DNA of 64,000 bases from Bacteroidota bacterium (GTDB taxonomy: Bacteria > Bacteroidota > Bacteroidia > Bacteroidales > CAIXZF01), in assembly GCA_022709385.1 (NCBI GenBank), contig JAKLIX010000002.1, positions 108,535-172,534 on the forward strand. Reading direction: 5' to 3'. The notes beneath the pieces are model-generated. The model searched no databases, was not told the origin of the DNA, and saw nothing but the letters and a program-made list of their open reading frames with translations. This document shows positions 53,941 to 61,941 of the stretch, in pieces (the first letter of the stretch is position 1; each line of letters opens with the position of its first letter). The position numbers and the translations under genes are program-made.

Positions 53941-54741
53941 CTATTTATTATCTGTCGATTCGAAGATCTTGTCGGCCGATTTCGCGATAAAGCCGGAGTA
54001 AAGCTTACCGTCAGTATCGGGATAGCGCCTGGCAAACTCGTAGTAACAGGCCGGGACTTCATAGTCGCCTTCGACAAAGGAAATCAGCTGCCTGCCGGCC
54101 ATGGTACTCGACTGTTCCAGCAGTTCCGCCGGTGTTCCCTTGATCTCCCCGCCGCTGTCATTCAGTGTAAATCCGTGATCTTTTAAAAAGCTGTTCACCT
54201 GTTCCAGGCTCGACAGTTTTTGTAAATGATTAACACTTACTGTGAAATGGTTGGCGCAGAAACCCCAGACGTAGAGCCATGCGGCATATTCCGACTCCTC
54301 CCGGAGCTTCTGGTAAACCTGATACGAAAGGCTGCCCCACTGCCTGCCTGAGTAAATGAGTTCAGGAGACTGCAACAGTCCCTCCGGAATGGCGTTTACA
54401 AGGGCTTGTACAGTTTGCTGCAGAAACGGACTGAAGTCCCTGCTAACCAACTGCGAAATGAAAACCCGCGGTGCATCCTTCATCGAAGGATGTTCATAGT
54501 GCTTTGCAAAAAGATGCTTCGACTCAAACACATATTCCCCTTTCTCCACATAGCCTGAAGCCAGGAACGGCCGGGCAAGGACATCCACACCGATACGCGG
54601 ATCGTCGAAGGTCCTGAAGGCGATATGATCGTTCACCACGGATTCACCGTGGGCCGTGAAGGCTTCATAAACCTTCCGGACATGCGGATTCTGACTGGTA
54701 TATCCGGCCCACAGCCGGTCGAAAATGACTTGTGCTTCCAT
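53941..54741 (-). CDS. DUF1338 protein, 2-oxoadipate dioxygenase/decarboxylase (HglS/YdcJ) type
   Basis: The 266-residue protein carries the HglS metal and substrate residues by pattern: H39 and R43 (VNDHIAFRTF, same four-residue spacing as H70/R74 of the Pseudomonas enzyme), H165 (ANHFTVSVNH) and a candidate third ligand E235 (CYYEFARRY). HglS is an iron enzyme converting 2-oxoadipate and O2 to D-2-hydroxyglutarate and CO2 in lysine breakdown. The next gene on the strand (214 bases on) is a YdiJ-like dehydrogenase that could use the product. It is shorter than the Pseudomonas enzyme. O2 dependence is striking beside [FeFe] hydrogenase genes. Confidence 0.85.
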   Translation of the reverse strand: MEAQVIFDRLWAGYTSQNPHVRKVYEAFTAHGESVVNDHIAFRTFDDPRIGVDVLARPFLASGYVEKGEYVFESKHLFAKHYEHPSMKDAPRVFISQLVSRDFSPFLQQTVQALVNAIPEGLLQSPELIYSGRQWGSLSYQVYQKLREESEYAAWLYVWGFCANHFTVSVNHLQKLSSLEQVNSFLKDHGFTLNDSGGEIKGTPAELLEQSSTMAGRQLISFVEGDYEVPACYYEFARRYPDTDGKLYSGFIAKSADKIFESTDNK

Positions 54742-54794
54742 AGAAAGATGATATGTTTCCTTAAAAACAGAAAAGAACCGGAATTGTTCGCCTT

Positions 54795-55775
54795 TCAGAA
54801 CAAACCGCTTATAAACTCATCAAGGTTTACCCGGGTGAAATACAGACCAATATCCACATCACGCAGCCTGTCCCTCACCGCCTGTGCTTCATGCCTGCAA
54901 CCCAGCAGCATGGATTCTATCTCTTCGGGTTCCCGTGTATTGAAAAAGTCGCCGAAAATCTTGATCCCGTCGATGATCCCGTTCACCACATTCAGGTCAA
55001 ACTCAATTTTTCCCCCGGCAGTCTTGACAAAACGCTGCAGATTATATTTGGGAGAATAACCGAAATTCCACTCCCAGGTGCTGTACTTGCCGTCACAGAG
55101 CTTTTGTATCCCGGCAAGATCAGCCTCAGTCAGAGCATATGGCCTGGCATCGGGGTACATTTCCATGATGTGGCTCATGATCAAGTCTTTAAATGTCATG
55201 ATATCCAGGGGATCATGCAGGTGTCCGCTGATATTGGTCACCCTGCTCCTGACCGATTTCACGGCTTTGTCGGTGAATTTCAGGGGATCCACATTCAGGG
55301 CGGAAGACAAATCCGTCATCACCGATGAAAACAACAAAGTACCATGGTGGAGGATGCGATTGTGGTACACATGTTCTGCATTCCCTGAAAACTTCAGGCC
55401 ATTGATGGTCAAATCATTCCTCCCTTCAAAGCGGGCATCCACCCCAAGTTTGCGGAGTACATCCAGGATTGGCTGGGTATACTTGTGAAAGTCAACCAAT
55501 TGATTGGACTCCCCGGTAACAATGAAGGTGAAATTGAGGTTACCCAGGTCGTGAAAGACGGTACCACCGCCGGACAAACGTCTGACCACCTTGATGTTGT
55601 TCTGCCTGACGAAGTCCAGGTTGATCTCGGCAAGGGCATTCTGATGCTTGCCCACGATGATGGAAGGTTCATTTCTCCACAGGGTGAAGAAATCTTCTTT
55701 GAATTCTTTCAGCAGATATTCTTCGGTGGCAAGATTGAAATAGGCGTCATTAGAGGGATAATATACGCAAAGCAT
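54795..55775 (-). CDS. lplA: Lipoate-protein ligase A
   Basis: From ATG 55775 the product has 326 residues. The in-frame ATG at 55808 lies upstream of the TATATTTG element and is rejected. The catalytic domain has NLATEEYLL, the lipoate/ATP motif VVRRLSGGGTVFHDLGNLNF and the lysine in LKFSGNAEH; an accessory C-terminal domain follows (about 245-326). It attaches lipoate to E2 subunits and the glycine-cleavage H protein. It sits between nrfA and the DUF1338 gene on the same strand, probably with its own promoter. Confidence 0.93.
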   Translation of the reverse strand: MLCVYYPSNDAYFNLATEEYLLKEFKEDFFTLWRNEPSIIVGKHQNALAEINLDFVRQNNIKVVRRLSGGGTVFHDLGNLNFTFIVTGESNQLVDFHKYTQPILDVLRKLGVDARFEGRNDLTINGLKFSGNAEHVYHNRILHHGTLLFSSVMTDLSSALNVDPLKFTDKAVKSVRSRVTNISGHLHDPLDIMTFKDLIMSHIMEMYPDARPYALTEADLAGIQKLCDGKYSTWEWNFGYSPKYNLQRFVKTAGGKIEFDLNVVNGIIDGIKIFGDFFNTREPEEIESMLLGCRHEAQAVRDRLRDVDIGLYFTRVNLDEFISGLF

Positions 55776-55788
55776 GGCTTTTTTCCCG

Positions 55789-55796
55789 CAAATATA
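55789..55796 (-). promoter_or_regulatory. Probable -7 box of lplA
   Basis: The minus strand reads TATATTTG, 14 bases upstream of the preferred start 55775. No -33 TTTG is seen at the right spacing. It separates lplA from nrfA transcriptionally, at least in part. Confidence 0.42.
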
Positions 55797-55870
55797 CCGA
55801 AAGAACAAAGGAATGCGAAAAATGTGCCTCCGGAGTCATCGGTATACTGAAGGGGTAAGAATTCAGCCTG

Positions 55871-57370
55871 CTATTTCTTTCCGTAAGATGCTTCTCTTTT
55901 CTCAGCCTCAGCAAGCCATTGCTTCACCACATCCTGCAGAAAGACCACTTTCTCCGCCCTGAGTTTGGGCATGTCCAGTCCGATCACCTGCTGCGCTTTT
56001 TCCTTGGTCGAAACATCGGGAAGTGTCAATGGCTGGGCGATCCCGTGAGCCGACAGGACTCTTGCAAGCAGTATTCTGGCATCCTGGGCTTTGTCAACCG
56101 AAGTGCCGAGGATCCTGAGGAGTTCCACCGGCGCATGAAAGGAATTGCCGTGACCTGCGGCAGCGTAATCCCAACGCCACTGGGCATGACGGATGAGTTT
56201 AAGGACGGGTGCCATTTCGGATTCTGTCGCGCCGGCCTCCCAGGCGGCTTTGGCTTCCAGATGGGCTGCCACAAGGGCCTGCTCTGCCTTGTCCCTGATC
56301 TCCTTTACTTTAAGCTGGCGGTCGTACACATTTTTTCTCAGATCCTGCTCGCTTTCGCGGTGGCAAACCTGACAGGAGGCGTTGATATTCCCCAGGGGGC
56401 TGTGAATGTGATGATTGGTGAATTTCTTCCCCCCTTCACTCTGGTAAGGCATGTGACAATCAGCGCAGGCAACCCCCCTTTCGGCATGAATACCTTTCAT
56501 ATAAACTTCATAATCAGGATGTTGTGCTTTAAGCATGGGCGTCTTGCTCAGCGCATGTACCCAATCGGTAAACTCATATTCGTCGTAATAAGCTTCCATG
56601 TCCTCCACGGCAAAGCCTTTATCCCAGGGGAAGGTCAGGTATTTACCCTCCCCTTTGAAATAATATTCCACGTGGCATTGTGCACATACCAGGCTTCTCA
56701 TTTCCTGGTGACTGGCCTTACTGATATCCTTTCCCTGCCTTTCGAAGGCTTCAACCAGGGCCGGGCGGCTGATGCGCAGGTTCATCGTTCTGGCATCATG
56801 ACAATCGGCACAACCGATCGGATTGACAATTTCCGCACCCAGTGATGCCCATTTGCGTTTATAGAATGCTTCGGGGCTACCCAGTTGTTGCATCATCCTG
56901 GGCACATCCGGACTCTTACAGCTCCAGCAGGTGGCCGGTTGCGGGCCGTCGTCAGGCCCCTTGGGGGCGCCTGTGCGCAGGGTGTTTCTGGCATCTTCCA
57001 CGGCATAGAAATGTCCCCTGGGCTGGTTGTAATCCTTACTGAATGCGTATCCTGCCCACAAAATCACCATCCTTGGATTGTCGGCAAGTGCATCAGTCTT
57101 GCGCGAAGAATTAAACATGCTCTGAAACGAAGTGTCGGCAGTTTTATAATAGCTTTGGAACTCGCTGGGGTAGTTTTCTCCCCATACGGCATTCCGGGGT
57201 TCAAACTGGTCAACCTCCGTCACCGGCTTGTATGCGTAAACTGCTTCCGCACGCCTTTCGATTACGGAGGAAGCGAGCAAGCCCGCAAAAAAAACTACGA
57301 TCACGCTTACCAGAAAGATGACCCAGCCAAGCCAGGGTTTTTCTTTGATTTGTGTACTGATGGGTTTCAT
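55871..57370 (-). CDS. nrfA: Ammonia-forming cytochrome c nitrite reductase, catalytic subunit
   Basis: The 499-residue protein has an N-terminal membrane anchor or uncleaved signal (about 14-34) and five heme c sites: the active-site CWSCK (148-152, lysine-ligated) and CADCH (187-191), CAQCH (229-233), CADCH (302-306), CQVCH (333-337). Active-site residues in the family pattern KAQHPDYEVYMKGIH and NHHIHSPLGN are present. It reduces nitrite to ammonium with six electrons in the periplasm (respiratory ammonification). It follows nrfH on the same strand across a 189-base gap that contains a hairpin and a palindromic repeat. Confidence 0.97.
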   Translation of the reverse strand: MKPISTQIKEKPWLGWVIFLVSVIVVFFAGLLASSVIERRAEAVYAYKPVTEVDQFEPRNAVWGENYPSEFQSYYKTADTSFQSMFNSSRKTDALADNPRMVILWAGYAFSKDYNQPRGHFYAVEDARNTLRTGAPKGPDDGPQPATCWSCKSPDVPRMMQQLGSPEAFYKRKWASLGAEIVNPIGCADCHDARTMNLRISRPALVEAFERQGKDISKASHQEMRSLVCAQCHVEYYFKGEGKYLTFPWDKGFAVEDMEAYYDEYEFTDWVHALSKTPMLKAQHPDYEVYMKGIHAERGVACADCHMPYQSEGGKKFTNHHIHSPLGNINASCQVCHRESEQDLRKNVYDRQLKVKEIRDKAEQALVAAHLEAKAAWEAGATESEMAPVLKLIRHAQWRWDYAAAGHGNSFHAPVELLRILGTSVDKAQDARILLARVLSAHGIAQPLTLPDVSTKEKAQQVIGLDMPKLRAEKVVFLQDVVKQWLAEAEKREASYGKK

Positions 57371-57406
57371 TTGATAATAATTTAGATTTTAATGGTCAGA
57401 TGCCTG

Positions 57407-57423
57407 TCCCGCTTCATGCGGGA
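57407..57423 (-). other. Short hairpin ahead of nrfA
   Basis: TCCCGC-TTCAT-GCGGGA forms a 6-bp stem 37 bases upstream of the nrfA start inside the nrfH-nrfA gap. It could tune mRNA stability between the two genes. Confidence 0.4.
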
Positions 57424-57525
57424 GAATGTCCAGGTGTATTATCATTTTCGGTCGGTGTCTGCCAAACATGGACATTTCATTTGGTATTTGGGGTAATTGG
57501 TTATTCTGATTATTGAACCGTTTGT

Positions 57526-57572
57526 GGGACGCGATTAATCATATTTTGAGGAGACGCGATTAATCGCGTCTC
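57526..57572. repeat. Palindromic repeat, locus 3
   Basis: A partial copy (GGGACGCGATTAATC, 57526-57540) and a perfect 22-bp palindrome (57551-57572, arms GAGACGCGATT / AATCGCGTCTC) lie in the nrfH-nrfA gap. The palindrome overlaps the end of nrfH. This variant has TTAA at the centre where loci 1 and 2 have TGAA. Confidence 0.92.
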
Positions 57573-58156
57573 TCCGGGGATGGAAATATTTGTATCACCG
57601 GGCTGGCCGGCAGGGGTACACGGGCGTAAGGTACACTGGACAGGCTGTTCACCCGGCCGTGGGGCACTTCACGATGACATTCCCAGCAGAGCCGTTCCTG
57701 GTCGACCACTTCACACACCTTTCGCATGCTCATGGATACCGCATCGTTGGTCACCTGCTTTTCATGGCAGCGGATACAATTCATCTGAATAACACCAATG
57801 CTGGCCTCCTTGGCAAAGATCACCTGGGGTTCTGCCCTCAAAGTGAAAATCGTTGCATGCCTTAAGCCGTCTTTAGCCTTAAAAAGATACTTGTTGAAAA
57901 GATTGTCGTGAGGCACATGACAATCGTTGCAAACGGCCACTTCGCGATGTGAACTGTGAAACCAGGTTGCATACTGTGGCCCCATGATGTGGCAGTTGGT
58001 GCAAGTGGCAGGATCATCCGAAAGATAAGAAGGTGCCCTGGAAATGATAAACACATATATCCCGAATCCGGTCAGCACACCAAGCAGAATGATCACCGGC
58101 AAATGCCAGCGGTCTGGTGGCCTGAGTATATAAAGCCATCTGGGGATCCTGATCAT
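57560..58156 (-). CDS. nrfH: NrfH-type tetraheme quinol dehydrogenase
   Basis: From ATG 58156 the product has 198 residues. A longer in-frame reading to 58237 would run through the promoter and is rejected. One membrane helix (about 19-39) anchors a periplasmic domain with four heme c sites: CTNCH (52-56), CNDCH (76-80), CIRCH (127-131) and CWECH (157-161). NrfH takes electrons from menaquinol and delivers them to NrfA, encoded next. The last four codons (ERRD) and the TAA stop are formed by the palindromic repeat at 57551-57572, so the natural C-terminus has probably been replaced or trimmed. Confidence 0.95.
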   Translation of the reverse strand: MIRIPRWLYILRPPDRWHLPVIILLGVLTGFGIYVFIISRAPSYLSDDPATCTNCHIMGPQYATWFHSSHREVAVCNDCHVPHDNLFNKYLFKAKDGLRHATIFTLRAEPQVIFAKEASIGVIQMNCIRCHEKQVTNDAVSMSMRKVCEVVDQERLCWECHREVPHGRVNSLSSVPYARVPLPASPVIQIFPSPERRD

Positions 58157-58195
58157 AAATAAATAAATTAAGGTATTCTGGTACTTCTTTCTTTG

Positions 58196-58226
58196 CAAAT
58201 ATAAGCCCCTTTTGTAAATCTGCAAA
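58196..58226 (-). promoter_or_regulatory. nrfH: Consensus Bacteroidota promoter of nrfHA
   Basis: The minus strand reads TTTG (58223-58226), exactly 19 bases, then TATATTTG (58196-58203): a perfect match to the TTTG-N19-TAnnTTTG consensus. Transcription would begin near 58189, leaving a leader of about 33 bases to ATG 58156. Confidence 0.82.
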
Positions 58227-58292
58227 CAATAGCACAATTCTTCCCTAAATTAATGCTTCCTTCCTAATTTTATCTGCTCAAAATATCTAATC

Positions 58293-59306
58293 ATGCCTGA
58301 AAGAATCATACGCAGCCTTTGTTATTTCGCCGCTGTCCCGGGCGAGCGCGAATATGACCGGCTGCAGCAGCTTGCCGGCCGGCTCAGAAATGCAGGCTGG
58401 CTGATCCAGACCTTACGTGTTGCCGGACACTCCTGTCCGGTCGAAACCTTAGCCCTGCGCTTCGGTAAGTCTGAATTACTTGCCGGTACCGGATCCTTCG
58501 ACAGGGATACAATAAAAGACCAATATGCAGACTTCATGGAAGCTGAGAATATCTCCATGAATCTTGAAATATCTGACAGGGTCACATCGGAAGACGTGGA
58601 TCTGTTGTTCCGGATGATTGACGAGAAAGCTGACCGGAGTTTCCTTTTCTCCTATACGTTCTGTAATGCAAAACATTCCCCCTTCTTCCCGGCAGCACAC
58701 GCTGAACGGAGCGGATTCAGCATCGGCCTGCAGCCCACCAACCTGGCAGAAGATTGCAACAGCCTGCATACCTGGCTTTTCAGAATGAAGGAAGCATGGA
58801 CGGAACTGCTGCATCTGTTTGAAGAAGAAAAAGATTTTATTGGTATTGACTCATCCGTAGCACCCATGTACAACGGGCATGGCAGCCTGGTCCATATGAT
58901 CAGACGGATCTGCGGTGATTTTTCGACGGCCGTTACCTCTGATGTATTTGTGAATATCTCCCGCTTTATCAGGGAAGAAAATCCCCGGCCGGCCGGTTTA
59001 AACGGGATCATGTTTCCCTGCCTCGAGGATTTTGAGCTGGCAGATGAATACGAACTGGGTCATTTCAGCATAGAAAGAAACATTTTCCTCTCGCTGCATT
59101 CCGGCCTGGGTATAGACACCTACCCGATTGGCTTGGATGAAAAGCCGGATAGGGTCAGGCAGATCCTGAACCTGTTACTTGCCCTTGCCAGGAAATACCA
59201 GAAACCACTCTCTGCCAGATTCATCTCCGATGGAATGTCAAAAACCGGAGAAAGGAGCAATTTCCGGAATCAATATCTTAAAGATGTGATTATAAGACAC
59301 TTGTAA
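58293..59306 (+). CDS. DUF711 family protein
   Basis: The 337-residue cytosolic protein matches DUF711 by its conserved core FIGIDSSVAPMYNGHGSLVHMI split about 190-210, SDVFVNISRFIREE, and the C-terminal LHSGLGIDTYPIG and KPLSARF segments. No enzymatic activity is established for this family; known members have folds related to glycyl-radical enzymes but lack radical chemistry as far as I know. The next gene starts 8 bases downstream, and the run continues to an NRPS, so a biosynthetic role is possible by position. Confidence 0.75.
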   Translation: MPERIIRSLCYFAAVPGEREYDRLQQLAGRLRNAGWLIQTLRVAGHSCPVETLALRFGKSELLAGTGSFDRDTIKDQYADFMEAENISMNLEISDRVTSEDVDLLFRMIDEKADRSFLFSYTFCNAKHSPFFPAAHAERSGFSIGLQPTNLAEDCNSLHTWLFRMKEAWTELLHLFEEEKDFIGIDSSVAPMYNGHGSLVHMIRRICGDFSTAVTSDVFVNISRFIREENPRPAGLNGIMFPCLEDFELADEYELGHFSIERNIFLSLHSGLGIDTYPIGLDEKPDRVRQILNLLLALARKYQKPLSARFISDGMSKTGERSNFRNQYLKDVIIRHL

Positions 59307-59314
59307 TATACTTC

Positions 59315-60481
59315 ATGAAAGAACATTTTACCCTCGATCCCGGCATTTACTTTCTCAATCACGGCTCTTTCGGCGCCTGTCCGGCTTCCATTCAGTCCCG
59401 GCAACAGGAATACAGAAATATGCTTGAAAAAGAACCGGTCCGTTTTATGATCCGGGATCTGGAAGAGATGATCGTGCAGGTCAAAGCCGCACTGGCCGCT
59501 TTTCTGGGAACCGATGCCGGCAGTCTTGTCCTCTTGCCCAATGTGACACATGGGGTGAACACGGTGCTGAAATCAATCCCATGGAAGCCCGGCGACGAGA
59601 TTGTAACGACCAATCATATTTACGGTGCCTGCCGCGTACTGCTGCAGTACCTGTCGGCCAGCGCCGGTATTACATTCAGGGAGGCCAGGGTGCCTTTTCC
59701 TCTGAAAGAAAAAGCACAAATAACTGAAAGCATCCTCGCTGAGTTCACACCCCGTACGCGCCTGGTCTTCGTTGACCACGTAACTTCCCCCACGGCGCTG
59801 ATCTTTCCGGTGGATGAGATCGTTGAAGAATGTAACAGACGCGGGATCGACTGCCTGGTAGACGGAGCCCACGCTCCCGGCGCCCTGCCGCTGAACCTGG
59901 ACAGTCTCGGGGCATCATGGTATACAGGCAATTGCCACAAATGGATGGGTGTGCCGAAAAGCGCAGCTTTCCTTTATGCCAGACCCGACCGCCGTGATAT
60001 CCTGCAGCCCCTTGCCCACAGTCATTTTTCCTCCCCGGACCGCTCATTTGCAGCGCGTTTCCACTGGGCCGGCACGCTTGATCCGACTCCGGCACTGTGT
60101 ATTCCGGATGCCATCCGTTGGGGAGCATCGCTGCCTGAGGGAGGCTGGGAAGCCATCCGGCATCACAACCACTCACTCGCATGCACAGCCCGGAAAATAA
60201 TCTGCGAACAACTTGGCATACCCCTGCCCTGTCCGGACACTATGCTCACCTCCATGGCTGCCATCCCGGTCGGATTCACGGAAAAAATCGTCAGTTCCGG
60301 TCTACACAGCTTCGACACCCTGCAGGAAACACTGTTCCGTGAGTATCATATCGAAATTCCTGTCTATCCCTGGCATGAAAAGGGAATCCGCATCCTGAGG
60401 CTTTCTGCACAAATCTATAATGATCTTTCTCAATATGAATACCTTGCCCGCATCCTTAAAAAAGTGCTTACACGTATTTAG
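59315..60481 (+). CDS. Class V aminotransferase, isopenicillin-N-epimerase-like
   Basis: The 388-residue PLP enzyme has FLNHGSFGACP at the N-terminus, the cofactor-binding DGAHAPGALPL (D183, H186) and Schiff-base K209 in GNCHKWMGVPK. These are the signatures of the isopenicillin N epimerase / CefD-like branch, which includes epimerases, lyases and desulfurases. It is 8 bases downstream of DUF711 and 33 bases upstream of an exporter gene followed by an NRPS. An amino acid epimerase or tailoring enzyme for the peptide is an attractive but unproven idea. Confidence 0.87.
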   Translation: MKEHFTLDPGIYFLNHGSFGACPASIQSRQQEYRNMLEKEPVRFMIRDLEEMIVQVKAALAAFLGTDAGSLVLLPNVTHGVNTVLKSIPWKPGDEIVTTNHIYGACRVLLQYLSASAGITFREARVPFPLKEKAQITESILAEFTPRTRLVFVDHVTSPTALIFPVDEIVEECNRRGIDCLVDGAHAPGALPLNLDSLGASWYTGNCHKWMGVPKSAAFLYARPDRRDILQPLAHSHFSSPDRSFAARFHWAGTLDPTPALCIPDAIRWGASLPEGGWEAIRHHNHSLACTARKIICEQLGIPLPCPDTMLTSMAAIPVGFTEKIVSSGLHSFDTLQETLFREYHIEIPVYPWHEKGIRILRLSAQIYNDLSQYEYLARILKKVLTRI

Positions 60482-60514
60482 AAATTATCTATCTTTTCAG
60501 CTTCAAAAACGCCA

Positions 60515-61930
60515 ATGACAATGAAAACCCAACGAAGGCAGATCCTGACCATCGTCACGATTGCCCTTGCCATTTTCATGACCAACCTTGACACCAGCAT
60601 TGTCAATATCGCCCTGCCAACCTTCGTAAAAACCTTCAACGCCGACACCGGCGTGGTCTCCCGTGTGGTGCTGGTCTACCTCCTGGCCATGGTAAGCCTC
60701 TTGCTTGTGTTCGGCCGTATCAGCGACCGTATCGGGGCAGTCAGGGTATTTGCCTGGGGTTACGGGGTCTTTTCCCTGGCATCACTGCTGTGTGCGCTGT
60801 CTCCGACAATTGGCTGGCTGATCGCTTTCCGTTTTCTCCAGGGAGTGGGCAGCGCCATGCTGCTGGCCAGCTGGGGTGCCATCACCGTACAATACCTGCC
60901 CCCTGAGATCAGGGGAAGGGCTTTTGGGATGATCACCGTTTTTGGCGGGGTCGGAATGGCGATCGGGGCACCCGTGGGCGGCTTTCTCATCCGCTGGCTT
61001 TCCTGGGAATGGATCTTTCTGGTGAATATTCCGCCCGGCCTCGCTGCCCTGCTTTTAATCAGGCTTATCCTCAATGATAAAAAACCATCCAGTGAAGGAT
61101 CCTCCAGATTCGACCTCAGCGGTGCCATCCTGAGCATTGCCGGCATTTTCTGCCTCTTCCTGCTGCTGAACACCGGGCAGGATCTCGGTTGGCTATCATG
61201 GGAAACACTGGTCATGGGACTGGTTGCCATTGCCCTGCTGGGAGGATTCTGGTACAGGGAAACCCATTGCGACAGTCCCCTGCTGAATCTGAAAATCTTT
61301 TCCAAAAAGCAACTGCTGGCCGGATATGCTACAACCCTCGCGGTGCTCATGATCATGATGGGTTTCAACTTCCTCTTCCCCTTCTTCTTCGACTTCGTCC
61401 GCAAACTGCAACCGCAGCAAACAGGCCTCCTCCTGATGACCTTCCCCCTGATATCCATCCTGCTGAGTCCCGTTTCAGGGTATCTGTGCGATAAAGGCAG
61501 CCCCAGGAATGTCAGCCTGACCGCCCTGGCCTGCATCATCCTCTCCGCTGTCATGTTTGCCACTTTCGGAATCGAAACCTCATACCTGTTTGTGATCTTT
61601 ACCTTTATCGTGTTCGGCAGCGGACTGGCTCTCTTCTTTACGGCCAATACCGCCCTGGTTATGAGCCATTCCACAGCCGCCACCGCCGGTACCTTTTCCG
61701 CCCTCCTGGCCGCGATAACCTACCTGGGCTCTGCCCTGGGTATCAACTTCTTCGAACTGATCTTCTCCCTGGGCTTTCCTGGTACGGGGGCAAAAGACCA
61801 GCTCGCAAACCTGCCAGCTGAGATGCTTACCAGGGGATTCCTGAACGCCTCCTTCTTCGGAATCGCCCTCTCACTGGCAGGCCTTTTCCTGGTAATGATT
61901 TCCAGAGAACTTAAAAAAACGAATTCCTAA
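60515..61930 (+). CDS. MFS exporter, DHA2 (14-TM, EmrB/QacA-type)
   Basis: The 471-residue protein has 14 predicted membrane helices. NLDTSIVNIALPTF in helix 1 carries the DHA2 motif D1, GRISDRIGAVRVF is motif A, and LQGVGSAMLLASWGA is in the motif B/C region. It exports drugs or secondary metabolites by proton antiport. It is followed after 11 bases by an NRPS gene, so it is probably the exporter of the peptide product. A second ATG two codons in is equally possible. Confidence 0.93.
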   Translation: MTMKTQRRQILTIVTIALAIFMTNLDTSIVNIALPTFVKTFNADTGVVSRVVLVYLLAMVSLLLVFGRISDRIGAVRVFAWGYGVFSLASLLCALSPTIGWLIAFRFLQGVGSAMLLASWGAITVQYLPPEIRGRAFGMITVFGGVGMAIGAPVGGFLIRWLSWEWIFLVNIPPGLAALLLIRLILNDKKPSSEGSSRFDLSGAILSIAGIFCLFLLLNTGQDLGWLSWETLVMGLVAIALLGGFWYRETHCDSPLLNLKIFSKKQLLAGYATTLAVLMIMMGFNFLFPFFFDFVRKLQPQQTGLLLMTFPLISILLSPVSGYLCDKGSPRNVSLTALACIILSAVMFATFGIETSYLFVIFTFIVFGSGLALFFTANTALVMSHSTAATAGTFSALLAAITYLGSALGINFFELIFSLGFPGTGAKDQLANLPAEMLTRGFLNASFFGIALSLAGLFLVMISRELKKTNS

Positions 61931-61941
61931 ACCAAACTCAT

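Noticed and set aside
58157-58237. N-terminal extension of nrfH
   Set aside because: It would run through the consensus promoter (58196-58226); the NrfH anchor pattern starts at 58156.
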